Shown here: positions 9,472 through 16,978 of the stretch, piece by piece
How the letters are laid out: each line of letters opens with the position of its first letter
Position numbering within the stretch: position 1 is the stretch's first letter
Assembly (NCBI GenBank): GCA_000320545.1
Contig: ADNK01000404.1
Location: 30,001 to 55,578 of the forward strand
DNA: 25,578 bases
From: Bigelowiella natans CCMP2755
Lineage: Eukaryota; Cercozoa; Chlorarachniophyceae
Direction: 5' to 3'
Made by a program: the position numbers and the translations under genes
Notes under the pieces: model-generated
Databases searched by the model: none
What the model was told of the DNA's origin: nothing
Seen by the model: the letters and a program-made list of their open reading frames with translations, nothing else

Positions 9472-11267
9472 TGTATAATATGTACATTTTGTATTATTCA
9501 ACGTAGCCAAAGAAGCAAGAGAGTGACAGAAGTTATATTGCTGACTGCTGTTCTTCTCTGTCTTGTTCGGAACCACCACAAACTACTACTACTACTATTG
9601 CTCCTTGGTCTTAGAGGAGAGATGATTCGGCATGGGGTCAAGCTTGGGATTTTCGGAGCACCAAACGTCGGCAAATCCAGCCTCCTGAACGCGCTGCTGG
9701 ACGATAAACGGGCCATAGTCTCTGATATACCCGGAACAACTCGTGACGTCGTTCAGGTCTCTCCTTGCTCCTCCTCTTGCAACGGCCTTCTCCTTTAATT
9801 TACATCCCGATGATTCCCGCTGTCGCATATTGAGGAGAGTCTTTTATCGCTGTTGCTGCTGTTGTTATAGGTGAACATGAATCTCGGCGGATATCCTGTC
9901 AATGTGAGTGATACTGCCGGGATTCGAACAGATGTCACCGATCCCATTGAAAGGTGTGCTTCGACTACTTTCAACGCTGCAGTGTTTTCCCACTATTAAC
10001 TTTTCTCCTTCGTGTATATAAATCACTATTCAAGAGAAGGGATCAGCCGCTCCCTAGAGCTTGCAAAGGAGGCCAATCTGAGCGTGTTCGTTGTCGATGC
10101 CAGCAGTACAATCACGAATATTTTGACCAAGTGTGCAAATAAGGAAGGGGGGGAGAAGGATGACAAAGATGGTGACACTGATCGGGAAAGGAAAGCACCT
10201 AAAGATTCTTACTCACAAAATGATGAAGCTAGTCTAGTCGCTCACACTCTTTTGGATTCTACGTGGAAACGGGGTTGGTTCGTCCGTTAATGAGTTTTTA
10301 ACATCGCATCATGTTTGTCTTCATTGATGATCGATGCTGCTTTTCCTGCTTTTTCTGTGACCCCACGATATTTACTATTCTTTGCTCATCTGTGCTGGTT
10401 TCAATGGATCATAGGCTACGATGTCCTCGTTGTAAACAAGATAGACAAACTCAGTGATAGTCATCGACACTCGCTGCAGTCGGCGATGTTTGAAAACAAG
10501 GCCGCAAAGGGCACCATTCCGGTGCAAAATGAGGAAGGCAGCGAGAAGGGAGGTAATTGATCGGTGAATCTGCTCTCAAAAAGATTGGGCGACTAAATGT
10601 GGTGTCTGTCTTTGGAAAGGGAGCCATCTGATTTCCCCCGCAACCCCGCCGATGATACACTTGGTGTCGTGCACGCAACAAACTGGGATAGAGGAACTCG
10701 TCAACGGTTTGCACCAGAAGGTGGAGGAGATCCTGGCAATTTCACCCGAAGGAGCTAATCCCGAGAGCAACTTGTAATGTAGATAGAAAAAAGGCATCAT
10801 GGCTGATAATGATGATGCTGATGCTAACAATGACCATCATCATGCTGACGGTAGTATAGAATTTATGAGCCGCCGAAAGAAAAGGTGAAGTACCATTTAG
10901 CCGTCTACTTATGCAGAGTTATATATGGTTTTCAGAGAGGGCGCACGTATCATTACGAGGGAGAGGCACCGAAAGCACTTGCGAGCCTGCCATGAGAGCT
11001 TACAACATGCCCTGGTGACGTCTTAAAGCAGAGGGAGAATAACTTTCTTGGTGGATAACAGTTGAAGTAGGCGGTACTCCGATGATACAAACTGATTACT
11101 TGCCCGTGTGCACACATATATAGAGTCTCCTGGGCACAGATCGCGATGAAGTACTAGCTGCTGAAGAGTTGCGCAGTGCTGTACATGAACTAGCTGCTAT
11201 TGTCGGTAGAGTGGATGTTGAACAATTGCTTGATGTAATCTTTCGAGATTTTTGTATCGGAAAGTAG
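7067..11267 (+). CDS. GTPBP3: mitochondrial tRNA-modification GTPase MnmE/GTPBP3/MSS1, 16 exons
   Basis: With MnmG/MTO1 this family installs the cmnm5 or taurinomethyl group on wobble U34 of mitochondrial tRNAs. Exons: 7067-7165, 7527-7575, 7672-7766, 7842-7919, 8206-8290, 8467-8516, 8654-8763, 9050-9104, 9211-9305, 9615-9756, 9871-9953, 10035-10273, 10415-10552, 10620-10773, 10936-11014, 11124-11267. All phases agree and total 564 residues. An in-frame TAG precedes the first ATG. Residues 1-33 form an Arg-rich, acid-free mitochondrial presequence. The N-terminal domain shows [26 protein letters not shown] and [14 protein letters not shown]. The G domain has G1 [10 protein letters not shown]2 IPGTTRD, G3 DTAG and G4 NKID. 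The protein ends in FCIGK, whose Cys is the family's C-terminal signature. An acidic insert of about 55 residues lies between G3 and G4. Many donors depart from GTRAG (GTCGCC, GTTAAG, GTCTCT). Confidence 0.95.
7241..7283. repeat. T-run/C-run/A-run homopolymer block in intron 1 of the MnmE gene
   Basis: Eight T are followed by a nearly pure C tract of about 18 bases, a short CCTC spacer and ten A. It makes a spurious proline-run open frame on the plus strand. It lies inside the first intron (7166-7526) and upstream of the acceptor at 7526. Confidence 0.85.
7926..7953. repeat. (ATG)n microsatellite in intron 4 of the MnmE gene
   Basis: About nine ATG/GAT units lie directly downstream of the donor at 7920. 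Confidence 0.9.
8081..8176. repeat. (CA)n and (TA)n microsatellites in intron 4 of the MnmE gene
   Basis: A CA tract (about 8081-8115) and a longer TA tract (about 8129-8175) are separated by 14 bases. The TA tract ends about 30 nt before the 3' splice site at 8205. Confidence 0.95.
8577..8604. repeat. (TCC)n microsatellite in intron 6 of the MnmE gene
   Basis: About nine TCC units form a pyrimidine tract within the 8517-8653 intron. Confidence 0.9.
8882..8951. repeat. (CA)n tract and C-run in intron 7 of the MnmE gene
   Basis: A pure CA tract (8882-8902) is followed by degenerate CA/TA repeats and a run of about ten C near 8941, all inside intron 8764-9049. Confidence 0.85.
9323..9467. repeat. 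(TAG)n and (TA)n microsatellites in intron 9 of the MnmE gene
   Basis: About ten TAG units (9323-9353) are followed, after a GGTG-rich spacer, by a TA tract (9415-9467). A further short ACT tract (9585-9597) precedes the 3' splice site at 9614. Confidence 0.93.
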
Positions 11268-11337
11268 TAACTTAATTATATCATTTAAAGCATACTTCGA
11301 AAAGATAAAGTTGCTTCCGCAATGATTAACACATCTG

Positions 11338-11446
11338 AGCGCTAGCTAGCTAGCGCTTATTCGTATATGAGACGTATGTAATGAAATATTTAATTTTTTT
11401 CAATGGTCATCCTAATGTAGCTGTGCAATGCAGCGGCTAGAGCGCT
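11338..11446 (+). repeat. palindrome-headed repeat, copy 1
   Basis: It begins with a perfect 20-nt palindrome (11338-11357, AGCGCTAGCTAGCTAGCGCT). An ATATGAGAC...ATGTAATGAA segment and an A/T tract follow, then CAATGGTCATCCTAATGTAGC and a final GCTAGAGCGCT. The same blocks occur in the same order, in reverse orientation, between 16363 and 16240. Confidence 0.8.
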
Positions 11447-11553
11447 TAAATCGTATATTCGCCCTGCAGCACAGCCTTGTCTCATGCAAGCTGCTGCCGA
11501 TGTACGTACATGGTCGCACTATTGACCCAGCTTTATGTAATAAGATCACCTAG

Positions 11554-11621
11554 ATACATGAGACGGATCTAGCGGATGTATGTCAAAAAATAAAAAAAAT
11601 TCAATGGTCACCCTGTATGTA
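11554..11621 (+). repeat. repeat-family fragment, copy 2
   Basis: The block order matches copy 1 without the palindromic head: ATGAGACGGAT, CGGATGTATG, an A-rich tract, then TTCAATGGTCACCCTGTATG. It is diverged from copy 1, which suggests an older insertion. Confidence 0.65.
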
Positions 11622-11947
11622 GTGTTTATGCACATAATAATGCTACGTGCATGCGCTGGGCGCTGTTCGTAGATACACCTGTAATGCGCGCAGCACGTAT
11701 GTAACACGCCGGGCTACGTGCCATACGCTGCGAAACAATGACACGATATCCCGCGTCGCGCGTGCATATGTGCATGAATATCTACTTGCTTCAGGGTGCA
11801 CCTGCTTGACACGTGGGTTCAACACTGCTTGGTTCTGCTTTCACAGTGATCAAGTTGAAATCTGTGTCATGATTCCCTACTACATAGTGGCGTGCATCCA
11901 TTGTAATTGCTAACTATCGATCTTAGCCCTCATTTTGATGAGGATTA

Positions 11948-13043
11948 TCACTTCAGCTCAACTTCGCCGCCCGCAGCTTTTATCTTCTCCGCCAACCCAT
12001 CAGCCTCATCCTTAGTTAGATGTTCTTTGATGATCACGGGAGCTTTCTCAACGAGCTCCTTTGCCTAAAACAAAGTGGAAACGGAAATGAGAACGATCGT
12101 CTTATGAATCTAATACGAAACAAAAAATGAAGGACGTAGCCTAAAACCAGGGTAATAATATATATATTATATTGATTTCCACGGAGAATTAAAATTATCC
12201 CGAAAAGAATTTACCTCTTTTAGGCCGAGGCCAGTGATAGCCCTGATCTCCTTGATAACCTTGATCTTACCCTTTGCATCGAATCCCTTCAACTCGACTC
12301 CGAATTCGGTCTTCTCAGCTGGTTTTTCCTCCTCTTTTGCTTCTGCAGGTGCTGCCTCTGCTGCAGGTGCTGCGGCAACCGCTCCTCCAGCCGGCATCAT
12401 CATGCCTCCGCCCATGCCGTAGAGCTGTGCATCATTTTCGATACCGAATTTATCCTAAGGTGTGATGAAAAATCATCAAATGCGTCATGCGATGTTACAA
12501 TTTCAAATACTGCCGAATCCTTGTTACTACCTTGAGATAGTCTACAAACTCCATACTTTCGTAAAGATTGAGTTGCATAACTTCCTCTGCGATTTTTTTA
12601 ACTTTTTCAGAGGGTTCCTTGGGCGTCTTTGGGAGTTGATCTGCTTCTTCCTTTGCAACGCTTTCCGCGGCTTCAGAGCGAAGAAAGACGGTGTTGTGAA
12701 GGAATCGAGGCCTAGATTATGTAACGGGGAACAAATTAGTCCAGCACAATCTTTTGCGAAATTGTTTTCTCCGACTTACCGAATGGCCTTCACAGCATGG
12801 ATTCTGGGAAACAAAAGTAAGATAGTGAGTCAGGAAAATCAATGTGTAAACTCTTTCCGCAGCAATAATCATGTTTATGGAGAAATACAAATTTGGAGAT
12901 TCGATTTACAACTTATACGTCGCATCAAATCCCTCCGGGCGGTCTCAAGGACAGGTATGGTTGTTGTGGAGTGCGATGGTCTACGCTTGCTGATAGTACC
13001 TTGAGGCTCTTGAGAGCAAGTGCGAAGCTCTACGCATCATCAT
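11948..13043 (-). CDS. MRPL12: mitochondrial ribosomal protein L7/L12 (bL12m)
   Basis: This is the stalk protein of the mitochondrial large ribosomal subunit, which recruits and stimulates translation GTPases. Minus-strand exons are 13043-13000, 12803-12780 (24 nt), 12711-12531, 12454-12215 and 12064-11948, giving 201 residues. The ATG at 13043 has an in-frame TAG four codons upstream and begins three consecutive Met codons. Residues 1-37 (starting [15 protein letters not shown]) are Arg-rich and acid-free until the first Glu, as expected for a mitochondrial presequence. The N-terminal dimerisation domain shows [20 protein letters not shown]. An Ala/Glu/Pro-rich hinge follows, then the C-terminal domain with [43 protein letters not shown] and a [10 protein letters not shown] end. 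Length and domain order are normal for the family. The stop is 680 nt from the MnmE gene's stop. Confidence 0.95.
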
Positions 13044-13313
13044 CTTTGTCCTCTTCTATTGTAGTTCAACGGCACCTCCGCTCACCGGGCAGGAAAGAAT
13101 ACACTCCTACTACTACTACTACTACTACTCTGGAAGGTGCGGGGCGGTCACGTCCGTCACACACCGTCAAAAGTGAGTGTGCCGAGAAGGAAGTTATCAC
13201 GAATGATTCCAGGAGACTCTCGAGAGACTTTTTTTTCTTCTCGGGCGTATTTTTGGAGATTCACCGGAGACTTTCCTAGCATTCCCTTTTTCGTACGCCG
13301 GAGAAAGAGCACG
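13044..13313. promoter_or_regulatory. 270-nt bidirectional promoter region
   Basis: The start codons of the mitochondrial L7/L12 gene (minus) and the Dbp10-like helicase gene (plus) face away from each other across 270 nt, so both promoters and 5' UTRs must fit here. It contains a (CTA)n microsatellite at 13106-13129 and a T-run near 13230. No core motif is obvious. Confidence 0.6.
13106..13129. repeat. (CTA)n microsatellite
   Basis: About eight CTA units lie within the divergent promoter region of the L7/L12 and helicase genes. Confidence 0.92.
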
Positions 13314-16038
13314 ATGGCTGCCGAGGATGAGGAGCTGTTTGACATCGCGGCAGGGTCGCGCAGGGTGCCACCGCAGGCATCTTTGTTTTGTAATCTTCAC
13401 CATCATGTTATGCTCATCGCTGTGGAAGAACGACACTCTGGGCGGTGGGACAGCCCTTCGTTCCCGTCCGACAGGAAAGCTGCGCTCAAAGAGGAGGAAG
13501 CCAATGAGCCAAAATTCCACCACCAGAAGCACAACGCTGCGTACGAATAAGATGGACAACCATACCAGCTCGGCCACTATAAATAAGATTCACTTTAAGG
13601 TGAAGAATCCAGTACTCTCAGGATTCTTGCTGAAAGCGATTCACAAACTAGGTTACCAACAACCCACGCCGATACAGCGAAAGGTGATTCCATTAGCTCT
13701 CCAAGCGAAGGACCTCGTTGCCATGGCAAGAACAGGGTCGGGGAAAACAGCGGCATTCTTAATTCCGACAATCGAGAAGTTACAGCGTCATGCCAGCTCC
13801 ATACTCGGGCCACGGATGCTTTGCCTAGCGCCAACTCATGAGTTGGCACATCAGATTGCTCGCTGCACAAAGCAGCTGGCGAGGTTTACAGATTTGCAGG
13901 TTATCGTATTGACAGGGGGGAGATCTATCGAAAGGCAATTTGCCGACCTTACCAACGGATCTCCGGATATCGCAATCGGAACTCCAGGTCGCATATGCCA
14001 CCACGTCCTAGAAAAGTCGTTGCGTTTAACCCGCACATCGATCCTCGTGATCGATGAGGCAGACCGATTGTTCGAGATGGGGTTCGCGCCTACCCTAGAC
14101 AAGATACTTGACAGCGCAGTGTGCAAAACTCGTCAGATAGTTCTGTGCTCAGCAACCATACCCAAGCTGCTTGACGATTTTGCTTCGGCGCGTCTGAATA
14201 GCCCCACTCTCCTGAGATTGGACGCAGATTCAAAAGTACCACCAGGCTTGGCATCACAATTTTTCCTCGTAACAGAGCGTCAGAAGCACGGAGCCTTGAT
14301 ATTCCTACTCGAGAAAATCATTCCTACAGACTCGCAGGTGTTGGTCTTCGTGGCCACGCGCTATCATTGCGAACTCTTAGCAGAGCTTCTGTCTAAAGTG
14401 TCGGGAATTCATTCACGCCGGCTCTTTGGGGCTATGGACGAAGACGCAAGAAGGGAAGCAGTTGACATGTTCAGGAAGAGAAGATGCCAGGTGCTCGTGG
14501 CAACTGATGTGGCGGCAAGGGGTGTCGATTTGCCACTGTTGGATTATGTCGTTCATTTTCATATCCCTGCTGAGCCCAAGCTTCTGCTGCATAGATCTGG
14601 CCGAGTGGCACGAGCAGGTAGGGAGGGAACGGTGTATGCTCTTGTGTCACCATCCGAGCGACCATATATGCTCGATGGGCTGTTGTACCTAGGAAAGCCC
14701 CTGCAGCTAAATCTCCCACAGAACGGGACCACCGCATTTAACATCCGCCGTACACTCGTGGGTGGGTTGCCGTTTCAGCTCCTCATGGAATACAGCGAAA
14801 GGGCAGATGAAAAACTTAACGGCGTGGATCTGATCGATTTGAATCGATGTGCGCAGCGTGGGTATGGGAAATACCTTAGGTCCATCCCCAGGCCATCTGC
14901 ACGTTCCAAGTGGCGAGCAGAGAACCATTTACCTGCGTCCCCTGACCCCCACCCCATATTAGCTGCCCTCAAGATATGGCAGGACGAGTCCAAAGATCAC
15001 CATAGCGAGGTGGCGCGATTGGTGAGAGAATTCTCGGAGGGGAAGACTATGAGGGGCGGGATCCTTGTGCCGGAGAAGCTCAAGTCATCAGAAAGAATGA
15101 TGCAGTTGATGAAGAGAGAGGAAGAGCTGGACGAGATGAGAAACAACAGGTTCGACAAGAACGACGACTACTTTTACGGGAAGAAGAACAACAGAGATAG
15201 TGGTGGTGGTACTGGGGGAAAATCCGACCCCTTCAGCAGTATATTTTTGGACGGAGAAGATTCTGCCGACTCTGAGGTAAAAGGGCTTGATATCAGCACT
15301 GAAGAAGAGGGCTATGGAGACGACAACGGGCGGCATTCTGGGTTCGGATTAGATCAAGATCTGATCGTAGATTTCCCGCAGGATCAGCTCCTAGCCCACA
15401 AACAGGAGAAGGAAGTGTTGCCGAAGAAAGGAAGGCACAGTAGCGGTGACGGACAGAATCAACGAGAAGATAAAACACATGGACAAGCCATGTTTGCTAG
15501 GAAAGAACAAGAGTCACGATTGCGGAGAGGTTCTTTCGTTGACACGTACGAAGGGTCCCTTTTTGAGGATTGGAAAGCACGCAGGGGCATGAACAAACGG
15601 CGAGGAGGAGGAGGAGGAGGAGGAGGAGGAGGAGGAGGCGAAATGGAGCCTCATCTCGATGCAAAATCGGGACTTCAGATGCGAGAGAATGCTGGAAGAT
15701 CGCAAGCTTCAAGAAGAAACTCCAGGGCAGGCGCTGTCCTCTCCCACAGCGAAAGACAGGTTGAAGAGCTGCGGCAAGCACCGAATCTTGGAAGAAAAGG
15801 GCGCCGGCGTATGAAACAACTCGAAGTCCAAGCGCAGAGAGAGAAGCGGAAGGAAAGGAAACGCGAACTTCGCAATCAGCGGAAGAGCTACAAGATCGGG
15901 GATCGCAAGCATGGCACACCCGGGGCAGGAAAAATAAGACTGCGGAAAGCCTGGCGCTGGGAAAACATGAAGCGACAACGACCGATCCTTCGCAAAGGAA
16001 AGCTCGGGCGCAGGAATGTGCGCGGTCGTCATCCTTGA
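13314..16038 (+). CDS. DBP10: DEAD-box RNA helicase, Dbp10/DDX54 type
   Basis: This is an ATP-dependent RNA helicase of nucleolar 60S ribosome assembly. The model has two exons, 13314-13364 and 13429-16038 (64-nt intron, AAG acceptor), giving 886 residues and starting MAAEDEELFD. Without the intron the helicase frame would start at a poorly placed ATG (13327). Motifs in order: Q motif GYQQPTPIQ, I ARTGSGKT, Ia APTHELAHQ (His replaces the usual Arg), TPGR, II DEAD, III SAT, V ATDVAARGVDLPLLD and VI HRSGRVARAG. The Dbp10 assignment rests on the PLLDYVVHFHIPAEPKLLLHR stretch, the DBP10CT-like GSFVDTYEGSLFEDWKARRG region and the long basic C-terminal tail ending RRNVRGRHP. Residues near 755-770 form a 12-Gly run coded by GGA repeats. 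A putative AATAAA poly(A) signal lies about 90 nt after the stop (16126-16131). Confidence 0.93.
15604..15639 (+). repeat. in-frame (GGA)n coding for polyglycine
   Basis: Twelve near-perfect GGA triplets code for consecutive Gly in the C-terminal tail of the Dbp10-like helicase, just after its DBP10CT-like segment. The tract keeps the reading frame. Confidence 0.95.
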
Positions 16039-16165
16039 GGCTCTATGCATTGAAAGCACAAAGTGAGCCGAGTAATGGCATTGAAATGACACGTTCGAAA
16101 GTGCAACTAAAATCAATATTTCTGGAATAAAATTGAGATTCGCAGAAACAAGTAGACATAACATG

Positions 16166-16230
16166 AGCGCTATAGCCGCTCGCTGCTTTGCATAGCTACA
16201 TTGGGATGACCATCAAAATGATTTAATCGT
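16166..16230 (-). repeat. repeat-family fragment, copy 3
   Basis: Read on the minus strand it shows TTTGATGGTCATCCCAATG, TAGCTATGCAAAGCAGCG and a final GGCTATAGCGCT. This matches the right half of copy 1 (11395-11446) block by block. Confidence 0.75.
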
Positions 16231-16269
16231 TTTATCACACGCTAGCACGCTGCATTTCACATAGCTAGA

Positions 16270-16424
16270 TAGCTACGTAAGGATGATCATTGAACAAATT
16301 TAATTGATTAATCACATCCGTCTTACATCTGTCTCATATCTCTAGCGCTAGCTAGCTAGAGCTCGCATGTGAAACGGATGCAATGAACATTCTTTTTTTT
16401 TATGGTCATCCTAATGTGTAGCTA
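16270..16424. mobile_element. MITE-like inverted-repeat element
   Basis: This 155-bp stretch is an imperfect inverted repeat. The left end TAGCTACGTAAGGATGATCAT mirrors the right end ATGGTCATCCTAATGTGTAGCTA. Each arm then has an A/T tract and an ATCCGT/ACGGAT block. The centre is a GCGCTAGCTAGCTAGAGC palindrome near 16345-16362. It has no coding capacity. The layout is that of a miniature inverted-repeat transposon. The superfamily is uncertain; TA dinucleotides at both ends would fit Tc1/mariner-type insertion, but I cannot show a target duplication. Confidence 0.6.
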
Positions 16425-16567
16425 CGCTGCATACGAAATCAAAACAGAAACGAACAAACACAATTCAAGCTCGCATGCACATGTCATCTTGTTCACACTG
16501 TAGACTGATGGCCATGCTAGCATGTGCAGCCGAGCTGCCATGTGATCATATACATGCACATTTGTGT

Positions 16568-16597
16568 TAAATTCATTGCATCCGTCTCACATTTGTC
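16568..16597 (-). repeat. repeat-family fragment, copy 5
   Basis: Its reverse complement (ATGTGAGACGGATGCAATGAA) matches the inner arm of the 16270-16424 element (GCATGTGAAACGGATGCAATGAA at 16365-16387). Confidence 0.6.
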
Positions 16598-16836
16598 ACG
16601 CAACTGTGCGCGTCTTTGCTATTCTGTCTGTCCGCTACGCTTGCAGCATCACAAAGGCCATACATTTGTTCAAAGTTTACTTTCAGCTAAATCTTAATTT
16701 TTAAATGTTATATGGTATGTGATACAATGCTTTCGTTTACTCCCAAAATACCCAATGACATAAATGTTATATTCGAATACTTTAAGAGCGATACTGCTGT
16801 GAACAACAAGAAAGAATGTAGTCGGAATCCAATAAA

Positions 16837-16940
16837 TTATGTCATTGCAGCTGCTCTTCTTCCAGCGCCATCGTTATCACCGTCAATTTCCTTGCAGTAT
16901 GCACATGCCTGTTGAAAATAGATAAATTTTATATCTATAA

Positions 16941-16978
<38 letters not shown>

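Larger units (their letters stand above)
11268..11947. other. convergent intergenic region with repeat-family copies
   Basis: The gap lies between the stop codons of the MnmE gene (plus) and the mitochondrial L7/L12 gene (minus). It contains two copies of the GCTAGC/ATGGTCATCC repeat family (11338-11446 and 11554-11621). The remaining sequence, especially 11640-11800, is rich in short CG- and CATG-containing near-palindromes. The open frames here (for example 11647-11913) have no protein-family resemblance. Confidence 0.65.
16039..16836. other. convergent intergenic region rich in repeats
   Basis: The gap lies between the stops of the Dbp10-like gene (plus) and the HECT ligase gene (minus). 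It contains several copies or fragments of the GCTAGC/ATGGTCATCC repeat family (16166-16230, 16270-16424, 16568-16597) and no supported gene. The rest is AT-rich, with CATG/GCTAGC near-palindromes around 16500-16560. Confidence 0.65.

Noticed and set aside
11928-11943. Hairpin CCTCAT-TTTG-ATGAGG just after the stop of the L7/L12 gene
   Set aside because: It resembles a bacterial terminator but has only a 6-bp stem and no role is known for such a hairpin in a nuclear mRNA.
12462-13004. 180-codon plus-strand open frame
   Set aside because: It is antisense to the exons and introns of the mitochondrial L7/L12 gene and has no family features.
13137-13550. Single open frame starting upstream of MAAEDEELFD
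   Set aside because: Only the part from ATG 13314 to 13364 is used. The sequence upstream is 5' UTR or promoter, and the part after 13364 is intron plus the wrong frame of exon 2.
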